A DNA stretch of 64,000 bases from Syntrophobacterales bacterium (GCA_020060385.1 JAGVAH010000082.1:62001-126000); one strand, 5' to 3'. Numbered from the stretch's first letter, positions 7,799-17,500 are shown. Numbers and translations are program-made. Notes: generated by a model from the letters alone, not told the origin.

Positions 7799-8227
7799 AT
7801 GCCCTTAACAAAACTGCTTTTATACACCCCTCCGGCCCATCTTGCCAGTTGCCGCTTGGAGGAGGTGGTAGCCGCAGTAATCCCGGAGCTGATAACCAGG
7901 AAGGTGCATAGCGCGGCTGCCTTGGCGCAAGTCTTGGGCAGCCCCCATGAGGGTCTGGAGGTGGCCCTCCTTTTGGCCACCAGCCGGGAAAGATTGGGAG
8001 AACTGCAGGCTTTCGGACAGATGCTGGAAAGTTTACGGGTCATCCTGATTCTGCCGGACGGGGATCCCCAAAGCATTGCCCAGGCCCATAGCTTGCGGCC
8101 CCGTTATTTAAGCAATATCCAAAGCAACTTCCAGGATGTGGCCGCGGTCTTAAGGAAGATATTGGGGTATGCCCCGGAGATACCCCCAGCTATCTGTGCA
8201 CGCCCTACCCCAACAAAGGGGATGTAA
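7799..8227 (+). CDS. Hypothetical protein, possible degenerate receiver-like fold
   Basis: 142 residues with no recognised domain. The middle (GLEVALLLATSRERLGELQ and SLRVILILPDGDPQSIAQAH) alternates hydrophobic beta-like and helical stretches as in a CheY-type fold, but the conserved acidic pocket and Lys are missing. That resemblance is only an impression. It ends 277 bp before the chemosensory operon on the same strand and could act with it. The ribosome binding site is weak (GAGAGAG). Confidence 0.5.
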   Translation: MPLTKLLLYTPPAHLASCRLEEVVAAVIPELITRKVHSAAALAQVLGSPHEGLEVALLLATSRERLGELQAFGQMLESLRVILILPDGDPQSIAQAHSLRPRYLSNIQSNFQDVAAVLRKILGYAPEIPPAICARPTPTKGM

Positions 8228-8297
8228 ACAAGAAAAGGTTGCGGTCTAAAGGTGGCCCCAAGGAAAAAAAGTATCTTGCTGCGATATTAAATGGAAT

Positions 8298-8329
8298 ATC
8301 AATATGTTAATCACACTAACTATATTGAT
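8298..8329. promoter_or_regulatory. AT-rich inverted repeat upstream of chemosensory operon
   Basis: ATCAATATGTTA (8298-8309) and TAACTATATTGAT (8317-8329) are complementary apart from a one-base bulge. It is placed about 175 bp upstream of the first gene of the operon in an AT-rich leader, so it could be an operator. No regulator can be named. Confidence 0.35.
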
Positions 8330-8504
8330 TAAAAATAAACGGAAACTTAATCTTTGCTTAACAAACCTTTGCTAACAATGGACGGCACAGCCCTGATTTT
8401 GGCCCGAGAGACTAATTTCATGAGACTATTCCAACTGTTAAGCATGGGAGAGACTAAATTCTCCCCGCTGCTGCCCGGGGATCGGCAACCCGGAGGGGTT
8501 AAGC

Positions 8505-10370
8505 ATGGCCAATAATGGTGGCCTGAGAAACATCCTGGCCAAGGTCTTTAGAGGGAACGGGGGGCATTGGCTGCGGCAGACTGGAGTGCCTCGTCTCCAG
8601 GAGCTGAGTGGAGAATTGCAGCGGCTGAATGCCGCCACTGAAGAGGAATTTTTATTGATTGGCGGCTACTTACAAGATTTTGCCGGCAGGGCCAAAGAGA
8701 TTTCGGAGGGTTCGGAGGCCACAGCCAGGATGATCGGCGGAGTGGAGCTGAATCAGGCCATTGCCCAGTTGGGACATATTTCCCAGCATACCCAGCTGTT
8801 GGAAAGCGAATGCGAACGGGGAACGGACATCCTCACCGATATTCTCGGGACCCTGGACCTGGTGCAAACCTCCATTACCGGATTCACCAAAATAGTAAAG
8901 ACCTTGGCGGTCTTGGGCACTTTTATCCGGGTGGAAAGCGCGCGTTTGCATAGTATGGACACGGATTTCTCCACCCTGGCCACGGAGATTAATCAGCTCG
9001 GCCAGGATATAGAAGAAAAATACAAGAATATTTATGCAAAATCACACTCCCTTTCGTCAGAGATAAATTCCAGCTTGGCAAATGTGTTAAACATCAAGGC
9101 CATCCAAAAAAACCAATTACACCTGGTTATTGATAAGACGATGGTCAGTCTTGAGTCTTTGACTGCGAAACATACTCTGTCCTCAACAACTATCACCGAT
9201 ATAGTTAGTAATTATCAAAATATATCAAAGAATATATCGGATATTATCATATCGTTACAGTTTCATGACATCACCAGACAGCAAATTGAGCATGTGGAAA
9301 GCGCCTTACAAAATATATTGCCCTTGTTGCAAGAAAAATCCAGGCAAAACGGGGAAGCGCGAGGGGCCCTAATGCTGGCCAAGGATATTTGCCAGATTCA
9401 AGAGGCCCAACTGAGCATTGCCCGGGACAAACTGACCCAGGCGGTGGGCTCCATCATCGGGGATTTAAAAAGCATCGCCCGGGACATCAGGGCCATCTCC
9501 CAACAGGTCCAGGAATTGGTGGGCGGCGCCAGCCGTGAGGGGGGCTCATTTCTGGCGGAGATGGAGGAGTATCTGGCCGCGGTGGCCGCGGGCCTGCATC
9601 ACTATGGCGCGGCCCGGCAAGATTTGGCGGGGTTGATGGCCGCGGTGGTGCCGGCCGTCGCTGATATGGCTGCATTCTTACTGGATATCGAAAGGATAGA
9701 AATCGCCATTGAGCGCATCGCCCTCAATGCCTGCATTAAGGCCGCGCATCTGGGAGGGGAAGGAGACGTTTTGGGGGTGTTGGCGGAAGCCACCCAAAAT
9801 CTGGTGGGGGAAACCCGGCAACAGACCCAGGCGGTGGCCGCGAGTCTTAAGTCCATCAAAGCCGCGGCCCACCAGTTAGCCGCGGGTCCGGACGCGGTGG
9901 TGGACCAGCCGGAGGTGGATGTGGCCGCCTTAGTCACCAATCTGGGAGAAGTGTTAAAGACCCTGGACCGCGTCAACGAGAACGCCATCTCCAGTCTAAC
10001 CCGGGTGGACCAGAAGGGGAAAAGCCTCTCCGCCGAAATCCTTGAGGCCAGCGGCGCCATCACGGTGCACGAATACGCCGGGGCCACCCTCAGCCAGGTC
10101 ATGGCGGGCATCATGGAATTGTCCAGGCAATTTGAAGGACATCTTCCGGAGGAGAACCGGTTGACGGCATTGGGCCAGGAGGAACTGGTAAGTCTGAAGG
10201 CCCAATATACCATGCGGGATGAACGCCTGGCCCATGATCAAGCCTTGACTTCTTCTCCCACCCCGGTGGCTAAGGCAATGTTGCCGGTGGAGCATAAAGA
10301 TTTAACCACCGTGGCTGCCAATGAAAAAGTCGATGACGACAATCTTGGTGATAATGTGGAGCTTTTTTAA
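8505..10370 (+). CDS. Soluble receptor-like chemotaxis protein with CheZ-like motif
   Basis: 621 residues, no membrane segment. Mostly long helices. Two places resemble degenerate receptor signalling tips: LGTFIRVESARLHSMDTDF near residue 138 and IALNACIKAAHLGGEGDVLG near residue 404, echoing [18 protein letters not shown] of true receptors. Between them, residues 251-262 read LQFHDITRQQIE, matching the CheZ phosphatase signature FxD[LI]TxQxI, with Asp255 and Gln259 spaced like E. coli CheZ Asp143/Gln147. Inference: a cytoplasmic scaffold or phosphatase for the CheY encoded two genes on. GGAGG lies 8-12 nt before the ATG. Codons for about residues 170-270 are distinctly AT-rich. It is followed after 16 bp by the STAS gene. 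It could instead be only a structural receptor paralogue. Confidence 0.7.
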   Translation: MANNGGLRNILAKVFRGNGGHWLRQTGVPRLQELSGELQRLNAATEEEFLLIGGYLQDFAGRAKEISEGSEATARMIGGVELNQAIAQLGHISQHTQLLESECERGTDILTDILGTLDLVQTSITGFTKIVKTLAVLGTFIRVESARLHSMDTDFSTLATEINQLGQDIEEKYKNIYAKSHSLSSEINSSLANVLNIKAIQKNQLHLVIDKTMVSLESLTAKHTLSSTTITDIVSNYQNISKNISDIIISLQFHDITRQQIEHVESALQNILPLLQEKSRQNGEARGALMLAKDICQIQEAQLSIARDKLTQAVGSIIGDLKSIARDIRAISQQVQELVGGASREGGSFLAEMEEYLAAVAAGLHHYGAARQDLAGLMAAVVPAVADMAAFLLDIERIEIAIERIALNACIKAAHLGGEGDVLGVLAEATQNLVGETRQQTQAVAASLKSIKAAAHQLAAGPDAVVDQPEVDVAALVTNLGEVLKTLDRVNENAISSLTRVDQKGKSLSAEILEASGAITVHEYAGATLSQVMAGIMELSRQFEGHLPEENRLTALGQEELVSLKAQYTMRDERLAHDQALTSSPTPVAKAMLPVEHKDLTTVAANEKVDDDNLGDNVELF

Positions 10371-10386
10371 AATTGAGGTTGATCTT

Positions 10387-10731
10387 ATGGATATGAAGAA
10401 GAAAGTAGCAAGCAAAACTGAGGTTGTAACATTTTCCGGAGACCTGACGATAGAAAATGCCCAAGAACTGCAGAAGATATTACTTGCCGCCATGGATAAT
10501 GCCGCGGAGCTATTGTTAACCTTTGAAAATGTCACGGCCACCGATCTCACTTTTGTGCAGTTGCTCTGTTCGGCACACCGCACCGCGGTGAGAAGCGACA
10601 AGATTATGAAATTGGCCAGCCCCCGGCCGGAAGTCCTGATGGCCGCGGTCCGGGAGACGGGATTTATCCGGGAAAAGGGTTGTATTCTCGACACCCAGGC
10701 AAGCTGCATCTGGAAGGAAGGGTGGCAGTAA
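10387..10731 (+). CDS. STAS-domain protein
   Basis: 114 residues. The fold is suggested by VVTFSGDLTIENAQELQKIL, ELLLTFENVTATDLTFVQLL and a final helix; STAS proteins act as anti-sigma antagonists or as phospho-switch partners. The usual phosphorylatable Ser/Thr after the central strand appears as ATDLTFVQL (D-L-T in place of D-S-S/T), so Thr may serve. An upstream ATG at 10321 would overlap the previous gene; GAGG at 10375-10378 selects the ATG at 10387. It overlaps the cheY start by one base (TAATG). STAS genes occur at this position in chemosensory clusters assigned to non-motility functions. Confidence 0.75.
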   Translation: MDMKKKVASKTEVVTFSGDLTIENAQELQKILLAAMDNAAELLLTFENVTATDLTFVQLLCSAHRTAVRSDKIMKLASPRPEVLMAAVRETGFIREKGCILDTQASCIWKEGWQ

Positions 10732-11096
10732 TGGGAAAAGTCATCATGACCGTGGACGATTCGGCCAGTGTGCGGCAAATGGTGAGCTTCACTCTCCAGG
10801 CCGCGGGCTATGAGGTGATTACCGCGGTGGACGGCCGGGATGCCCTGGGAAAGCTGAACGGGCAGCCGGTGCACCTGGTAATCACCGATCTGAATATGCC
10901 GAATTTGGACGGCATCGGTTTGATCCGGCAGTTGCGGGCTGATGCCAGGTGCAAGTTCATCCCCATCATCATGCTCACCACCGAATCCCAGGTGGAGAAA
11001 AAACAGGAAGGCAAGGCCGCGGGGGCCACCGGTTGGATTGTCAAGCCCTTCCAACCGGAGCAACTGGTGGCGGTGGTCAAAAAGGTTTTGGGATGA
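10731..11096 (+). CDS. cheY: CheY-type response regulator
   Basis: 121 residues, a single receiver domain. Conserved residues: Asp9/Asp10 (MTVDDSASVRQM), phosphoacceptor Asp53 in ITDLNMPNLDG, the LTTES switch threonines, and Lys in WIVKPF. No output domain. It overlaps the STAS stop by one base and cheA by the ATGA arrangement, so it is translationally coupled to both. It is the probable phosphate acceptor from the CheA that follows. Confidence 0.93.
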   Translation: MGKVIMTVDDSASVRQMVSFTLQAAGYEVITAVDGRDALGKLNGQPVHLVITDLNMPNLDGIGLIRQLRADARCKFIPIIMLTTESQVEKKQEGKAAGATGWIVKPFQPEQLVAVVKKVLG

Positions 11097-13180
11097 AAGA
11101 CAAAAACCGGGAAGCCTATAAGGAAGAGGCCTATGAGCTCCTGGCGGAGCTGGAAGAGTCCCTGTTAGCCCTGGAGGCTTCTCCGGAAGATGAGGAACTG
11201 ATCGGCCGGGTCTTCCGGGCCATGCATACCATCAAGGGCTCCGGGGCCATGTTCGGCTTTGAGGACATCGCCTCTTTCACCCACGAGGTGGAAACCGTCT
11301 TTGACCTGGTCAGGGATGGCCAGGTGCGGGTGACCAAGGACCTGGTGGACTTAAGCCTGGCGGCCCGGGATGAGATCCGGGCCATGCTGGAGGGGGACGA
11401 ACCGGAGGATGTGCACCAAAGGCCGGGGATTATCGCCGGCTTCCGGGGGTTGATCCCCGGGGCTGCCGGGGAAGCCGGCTCCGGCCCGGCCCCGGCCCCT
11501 CCCGGAGAGGAAGATTCCTGGGCAGGGGCGCCGGCCACCTATAGAATCCGCTTTCGACCTGCCGCCGATATCTTCCTCAGCGGCGCCAATCCCTGCCATC
11601 TGCTTAACGAATTACGGCAGCTGGGGGATTTTAACGTGGTGGCCCAGACCGAGGCCATCCCCTTCTTAGCAGATATCAACCCGGAGCGGTGCTACACCTC
11701 CTGGGACTTATTTCTCACCACCTCCCGGGGCTTTGATGCCATTGCCGATGTCTTCATCTTTGTGGCTGACGACAGCGAGCTGGATATTCAGATGATCGAT
11801 GACGGAACGGCAGACCGGGGGGACTATAAAAAGCTGGGGGAAATCCTGGTGGCCCGGGGGGACCTGGATGAAGACAGCTTAACCCGGCTGTTGGCCCAAC
11901 GCCAGTTGATCGGCGAGGCCTTGATCTCCACCGGTCTGGTGAGCGGCGATAAGGTGGAATCGGCCTTGGTGGAGCAACGCCATGTGCGGGCCGCGCAAAA
12001 GAAGCGGCAGGAGAACGAGGGCGCGGCCAGCATCCGGGTGCCTTCCGCCAAGCTGGACAAGTTGGTGGACCTGGTGGGGGAATTGGTCACCGTGCAGGCC
12101 CGTCTCAGCCAGACGGCCATCAATTTCCAGGACTCCCAGTTGACGGCCATCGCCGAAGAAGTGGAGAGGCTGACCGGGGACTTGCGGGACAATGCCCTGA
12201 ATATGCGCATGCTGCCCATCGGCACCATCTTCAGCAAATTCCAGCGTCTGGTCCGGGATCTCTCCGGGGAGCTGGGAAGGCAGGTGGGTTTGATCACCGC
12301 GGGCGCGGAAACGGAACTGGATAAGACCGTACTGGAACGGTTGAACGATCCCCTGGTGCATCTCCTGCGCAATAGTCTGGATCACGGTATTGAGTCCCCG
12401 GAGGTCCGGGTCCAGCTAGGGAAGCCCGCCAGGGGCAAGATTAGCTTAACGGCCAGCCATGCCGGGGCCCAGGTGATCATCCGGGTGCAGGACGATGGCC
12501 GCGGCCTGGACCAGGAAGCCATCAGGGCCAAGGCGGTGCAACTGGGTTGGCTGGCGCCGGAGGTGGAAATCTCGGACAAAGAGCTCTTCAGCTTTATTAT
12601 GTCCCCCGGCTTTTCAACGGCCAGGGAGGTAACCAGCGTCTCCGGCCGGGGGGTGGGCATGGATGTGGTGAAAAAGGCCATTGAGGCCCTGCAGGGGTCC
12701 ATCGAGATCGACAGCCAGAAGGGGGTGGGCACCAGCATCACCATTAAGCTGCCCCTGACCCTGGCCATTATCGAAGGTCTGCTGGTGACCATCGAGGAGG
12801 ATTATTTTGTGGTGCCCCTCTCGGTGGTGACGGAATGCGTGGAACTGACCCGGGAGGACGTGGCCCGGGCCCATGGGCACAAGATGGCCAGGGTCCGGGA
12901 TGAGATCGTGCCCTACGTCCACCTGCGGGAGCGCTTTGCCATGGAGGGGCTACCCCCCGCCATTGAACAGATCGTCATTACGGAAATGAACGGCAGCAAG
13001 GTGGGCCTGGTGGTGGATCAGGTCATCGGTGAACAGCAGACGGTGATCAAATCTCTGGGCCGGGTCTACCGCCATGTGGCTGGCATCTCCGGGGCCACGC
13101 TGCTGGGGGACGGCACGGTGGCCCTCATCCTGGATGCGGCCCAACTGGTACAGGGCCAGGCCGGGGAACTGCTTAATTGA
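11093..13180 (+). CDS. cheA: Chemotaxis histidine kinase CheA
   Basis: 695 residues. The HPt domain carries His45 in AMHTIKGSGAMFGF. It is followed by a Pro/Ala-rich linker, a beta/alpha module (TYRIRFRPAADIF to VFIFVADDSELDI, about 148-240) that may replace the usual P2 domain, and a helical segment with repeated KLGEILVARGDLDEDSL / LIGEALISTGLVSGDKVE units (about 245-315) resembling the N-terminal domain of type II secretion/pilus ATPases (MshEN-like). Then come the dimerisation helices, the HATPase (N box LVHLLRNSLDHGIE, G1 DDGRGLD, G2 SGRGVGMDVV) and a C-terminal CheW-like domain. It phosphorylates CheY and CheB under receptor control. Start by ATGA overlap with cheY. Confidence 0.95.
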   Translation: MKDKNREAYKEEAYELLAELEESLLALEASPEDEELIGRVFRAMHTIKGSGAMFGFEDIASFTHEVETVFDLVRDGQVRVTKDLVDLSLAARDEIRAMLEGDEPEDVHQRPGIIAGFRGLIPGAAGEAGSGPAPAPPGEEDSWAGAPATYRIRFRPAADIFLSGANPCHLLNELRQLGDFNVVAQTEAIPFLADINPERCYTSWDLFLTTSRGFDAIADVFIFVADDSELDIQMIDDGTADRGDYKKLGEILVARGDLDEDSLTRLLAQRQLIGEALISTGLVSGDKVESALVEQRHVRAAQKKRQENEGAASIRVPSAKLDKLVDLVGELVTVQARLSQTAINFQDSQLTAIAEEVERLTGDLRDNALNMRMLPIGTIFSKFQRLVRDLSGELGRQVGLITAGAETELDKTVLERLNDPLVHLLRNSLDHGIESPEVRVQLGKPARGKISLTASHAGAQVIIRVQDDGRGLDQEAIRAKAVQLGWLAPEVEISDKELFSFIMSPGFSTAREVTSVSGRGVGMDVVKKAIEALQGSIEIDSQKGVGTSITIKLPLTLAIIEGLLVTIEEDYFVVPLSVVTECVELTREDVARAHGHKMARVRDEIVPYVHLRERFAMEGLPPAIEQIVITEMNGSKVGLVVDQVIGEQQTVIKSLGRVYRHVAGISGATLLGDGTVALILDAAQLVQGQAGELLN

Positions 13181-13190
13181 CGGGGGCGAT

Positions 13191-13805
13191 ATGGCCTTCA
13201 CCTATTTTTTCCGGGACCAGCACACCCTGGACCTGACGGTGCGGCATCTGGCCCCCGAGGTCATGGGCCGCAGCCGCATCCACGTTTGGGATGCGGGCTG
13301 CGCCATGGGACCGGAACCCTTTACCCTGGCCATTTTCTTCGCGGAAAATTTGGGGAAATTTGCCTTCAAAAACCTCTATATCCAGGCCACCGACATCGAT
13401 GAATCCAATCGCTTCGGAGAGATCATCGCCGGGGGGGAATATCCCACCGAAGAGCTGGAAAGGATACCCCGGGAGATCTTCCAGAAATATTTCCGCCCCG
13501 GGGGGAGACCGGGATACTTCCGGATCATTGAGGAGATTAAAAACAGCGTGGTTTATAAGCGCCACAATCTTCTCTCCCTGGAGCCTGTGGGTCACAACTT
13601 CAGCCTGGTTCTCTGTAAAAATGTGCTGCTGCATTTCCAGCCTGAGGAGCGGGTGGCAGTGATCCGCATGTTTCACCAGGCCCTGGCCCCGGGCGGTTTC
13701 TTTGCCACCGAGCAGACCCAGAAAATGCCCCCGGAGATGGCCCCCCTTTTCCGGCAAGTGGTGGGCGACGCCCAGTTATTTAGGAAGGTCGATGGTGGTC
13801 CATGA
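13191..13805 (+). CDS. Short CheR-like methyltransferase-domain protein
   Basis: 204 residues. It corresponds to the SAM-binding C-terminal domain of CheR: DAGCAMGPEPFTLA replaces the canonical GCATGEEPYTLA, TDIDESN matches the second SAM loop, and CKNVLLHFQPEERVAVIR matches CRNVLIYF of true CheR. The N-terminal helical domain that docks on the receptor is absent, and the first Glu of the GEEPY motif is changed to Pro. A full-length cheR exists further down (19340-20221). Activity as a receptor methylase is therefore doubtful; a regulatory or altered-substrate role is possible. It overlaps the MBL gene by ATGA. Confidence 0.8.
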   Translation: MAFTYFFRDQHTLDLTVRHLAPEVMGRSRIHVWDAGCAMGPEPFTLAIFFAENLGKFAFKNLYIQATDIDESNRFGEIIAGGEYPTEELERIPREIFQKYFRPGGRPGYFRIIEEIKNSVVYKRHNLLSLEPVGHNFSLVLCKNVLLHFQPEERVAVIRMFHQALAPGGFFATEQTQKMPPEMAPLFRQVVGDAQLFRKVDGGP

Positions 13806-14392
13806 AGATCGTACCCCTGAAGGATGATCACCTTTATTCCTGTTACGCCTATCTCCTCCTGGGGGACTGGAACCGCCTGGAGGATGTCAATACCCTGGTG
13901 GATGTGGGGGCCAACGGCTCCATTATTGAAAAGATTGCCAAGATCAATACCGGGGTGGGAAAAAACCCGGTGGCCCAGGTGATCCTGACCCACGGACATT
14001 TCGACCATGCCGGCGGCTTGCCGGCCGTTAAGAACTGGTATCAGCCCCGGATTTTCGCTTATGCCCACACCAACGGCGGCTCCGAGAAGCTGCAAGATGG
14101 GCAGATCCTCAAGGCAGGGGACCGGGAGTTGGAAGTCATCCATATGCCGGTGCACTCAGAGGATTCCATCTGTCTTTATTGCGCCTCGGAAGGCTTGTTG
14201 TTTTCCGGGGACACCCCTTTAAGAATACTGAACCCGGGCGGCACTTATCCCGCCTCCTTTTTAACTGCCCTAACGAGATTGGTCGAATTGAAGATCAACA
14301 GGATTTATTCGGGGCATGACGGGATCATAGAAAATGCGGCAACCATAATAAAACATACGCTACAAAATGTTCAATGTAGTAAAGTGATATAA
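13802..14392 (+). CDS. MBL-fold metallo-hydrolase in the chemosensory operon
   Basis: 196 residues. Metallo-beta-lactamase fold with the metal motif THGHFDHAGG (HxHxDH), a later His (MPVHSEDS), Asp in FSGDTPL and a final His in YSGHDG, so a full two-metal site is present. It starts inside the stop of the CheR-like gene (ATGA), so co-translation is likely. The HxHxDH form fits hydrolases such as glyoxalase II-like enzymes, not the HxExDH oxygen-binding diiron proteins known to feed a CheA in Treponema, but the context raises a sensory role. The substrate is unknown. An AT-rich 159-bp gap follows. Confidence 0.85.
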   Translation: MKIVPLKDDHLYSCYAYLLLGDWNRLEDVNTLVDVGANGSIIEKIAKINTGVGKNPVAQVILTHGHFDHAGGLPAVKNWYQPRIFAYAHTNGGSEKLQDGQILKAGDRELEVIHMPVHSEDSICLYCASEGLLFSGDTPLRILNPGGTYPASFLTALTRLVELKINRIYSGHDGIIENAATIIKHTLQNVQCSKVI

Positions 14393-14516
14393 CAATAGAA
14401 CAAAAAATAATAGAAAAGTCATTTAATTAATTATTATTATTTTAATATAAGATTTTATACAGTGATTAGAAATAATTACTTTAATATGGCGCCAGACATT
14501 TAACATATATCGAGAC

Positions 14517-14536
14517 TAATCATTTTAAAATGATTA
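14517..14536. promoter_or_regulatory. 20-bp perfect palindrome before the large receptor gene
   Basis: TAATCATTTT and its exact complement are joined without spacer, ending 4 bp before the AGGAGG ribosome binding site at 14541-14546. The surrounding gap is AT-rich, unlike the flanking genes. It may be an operator or a cruciform-forming site, or a hairpin that affects translation of the receptor. Confidence 0.6.
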
Positions 14537-14551
14537 AACAAGGAGGATATG

Positions 14552-17500
14552 ATGTTTAAGAACATGAAGATCGGTTGGAGGTTAGGATTGGGGTTCACGG
14601 TGTTGATGGTGATGATGCTCCTTTTGGGAGTGTTGGCGATCACGCGTTTGGCCTCCTTGGATGCCGGGCTGGAGGTGATCATTAAAGATCGCTGGCCCAA
14701 AACCGTGGCGGCCAACGACATGACCGCCAATATCAATGAAATCGCCCGCAGCCTCCGCAACGCCATCCTCCTGGACCACCCCGACGGCGTCAAGGAAGAA
14801 TTGAAAAGGGTGAGTGACGCCGGAGAGGCTATTAACCAGAAGTTGGACGAACTGGGCAAGACCATCCATGCAGACGCGGGCAAAGCCAGGCTCAAGAACC
14901 TCATCGCGGCCCGGGCCGCGTATGGACAGGCGCAGCAGGAGATCGTCCGATTGATCGTGGCCGGCAAGAAAGAAGAGGCCAAGCAGGGTCTCTTTAGCAA
15001 ACTGCGGCCCGTGCAAGGCAAATATTTTCAGGAAGTCGGCGAGTTAATCAAGTTTCAGGCCAATTTGGTGGAAAAGGCCGGCCAGGAAGCGGATGCCACC
15101 TACCAAAGCGCCCGGACCACGGTCATCATCCTGTTGTTGGCGGCCCTGGCCCTGGTCGCGTTGATCACCTTCCTGGTCACCCGCAGCATCACCAGGCCCC
15201 TCAATGCGGCCGTAAGCCTGAATCAAAGACTGGCCGCGGGCGACTTGAACCTGGACATCGAGGTCAATCGCAGTGATGAAGCGGGTCTGCTGCTGGCCGC
15301 CATGAAAGACATGGTGGCCAAGCTCAAAGGCATTAGGGAGGATATCGCCATGTTGACCGCCGCGGCCATGGAAGGCAAATTAGCGGTCCGGGCGGATGCC
15401 GACAAGCAGCCGGGGGATTTCCGGAAGATCGTGGAGGGGATCAACGGCACCCTGGACGCGGTGATCGGGCCCTTGAACGTCTCCGCGGAATATGTGGACC
15501 GGATCAGCAAAGGCGACATCCCCGCCAAGATTACCGATGAATATCAGGGTGATTTCAACGAAATCAAAAACAATCTCAATAATTGTATCGACAACATCAC
15601 CGCGCTGGTGGCCGCTGTCAACACCCTGGCCCAGGCCGCAGTGGCCGGCAAATTGCTGACCCGGGCGGACGCGGAGCGGCATCAGGGGGACTTTCGCAAG
15701 ATTATTGCCGGGGTCAACCACACCATCGATGCCGTGGTGGGCCACCTGGATTCCATGCCCGCTCCCGCGCTCATCGTCGACCGGGAATTTAATTTACAAT
15801 ATATCAACAGCATTGGCGCCACCCTCACCGGCCTCTCTCAGGAAGCCCTCATCGGCAGCAAATGTTTCGAACATTTTAAGACGCCCCACTGCCGCACCGA
15901 CCAATGCGCCACCGGGCAATGCATGCAGCGGGGCCAGGAGACCACGGCCGAGACGGATGCCCACCCCCAGGGGCAGCACTTCGATATTTCTTATACCGGC
16001 GTGCCGGTCAAGGATCAGGAAGGCAACATTATCGGCGCCCTGGAAGTGATTACCGACCTGACGGCCGTCAAAAAGGCGGCCCGCCTGGCTCAAAAGCAGG
16101 CGGAGTACCAGGCGGAAGAGGTGGATAAGCTGGTGGTCAATCTGGGCAAGGTGGCCGCGGGCGATTTGAATATCAATACCACCACCGCAGTCACGGATGA
16201 AGACACTCAGGCCGTGGGGGAAAACTTCCGGAAGATCAACGCGGGCTTGGCCGGCACGGTGCAAGCCATCAGCAACCTGGTCCAGGACGCGGATCAATTG
16301 GCCCAAGCCGCAACGGCAGGCAAGCTGGCCACCCGGGTCGACGCCAGCCAGCATGGGGGCGACTACGGCAAGATCATCGACGGGGTCAACCGCACCCTGG
16401 ACGCGGTCATCGGCCCCCTGAACGTCTCCGCCGAATACGTGGACCGGATCAGCAAAGGCGACATCCCCGCCAAGATCACCGATGAGTACCAGGGTGATTT
16501 CAACGAAATCAAGAACAACCTGAACAATTGCATCGATAACGTCAACGCCTTGATTGCGGATGCCTACATGCTGGCCCAGGCCGCGGCGGCAGGCAATTTG
16601 GGAATGCGGGCGGACGCGGCCAGGCACCAGGGCGATTTTCGCAAAATCATCGAAGGGGTCAACCACACCATCGATGCCATCGTCGGCCACCTGGATTCCA
16701 TGCCGGCCCCGGCCTTGATCGTCGACCGGGAATTCACCATCAAATATATCAACAGCATCGGCGCCAGTCTCACCGGCCTCTCCGCCGCCGCCCTCCTCGG
16801 CACCAAATGCTACGATCACTTTAAGACCCCCCATTGCCGCACCGACAAATGCGCCACCGGGCAGTGCATGCAGCGGGGCCAGGAGACGACCGCGGAGACG
16901 GATGCCCACCCCCAGGGGCAGCACTTCGATATCTCCTATACCGGCGTGCCGGTCAAGGATCTGGAGGGCAAGATCATCGGCGCCCTGGAAGTGATCACCG
17001 ACCTGACGGCCGTCAAAAAGGCGGCCCGGCTGGCCCAAAAACAGGCGGACTACCAGGGGGCAGAGGTGGACAAGCTGGTGGTCAATCTGGGCAAGGTGGC
17101 CGTGGGCGACCTGAACATCAATGCCACCACCGGGGCCACGGATGAGGACACCCGGGCCGTGGGTGAAAATTTCCAAAAGATCAACGGCGGATTGGCCGGC
17201 ACGGTGAAGGCCATCAGCAACCTGGTCCAGGACGCGGACCGGCTGGCCCAGGCCGCGTTGGAAGGCAAGCTGGCCACCAGGGTGGACGCCAGCCAGCATG
17301 GGGGCGACTACGGCAAGATCATCGACGGGGTCAACCGCACCCTGGACGCGGTCATCGGGCCCCTGAACGTCTCCGCGGAATACGTGGAGCGGATCAGCAA
17401 GGGTGACATACCCCCCCCCATCACCGACGAATACCGGGGGGATTTCAATGAAATCAAGAACAACCTCAATGTGCTCATCCAGGCCATGAATCAAGTAACC

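Noticed and set aside
13802..14392. Oxygen-binding diiron (ODP-type) sensor for CheA
   Set aside because: The metal motif is HxHxDH, typical of hydrolases, not HxExDH of the diiron oxygen-binding group, so the name was not used.
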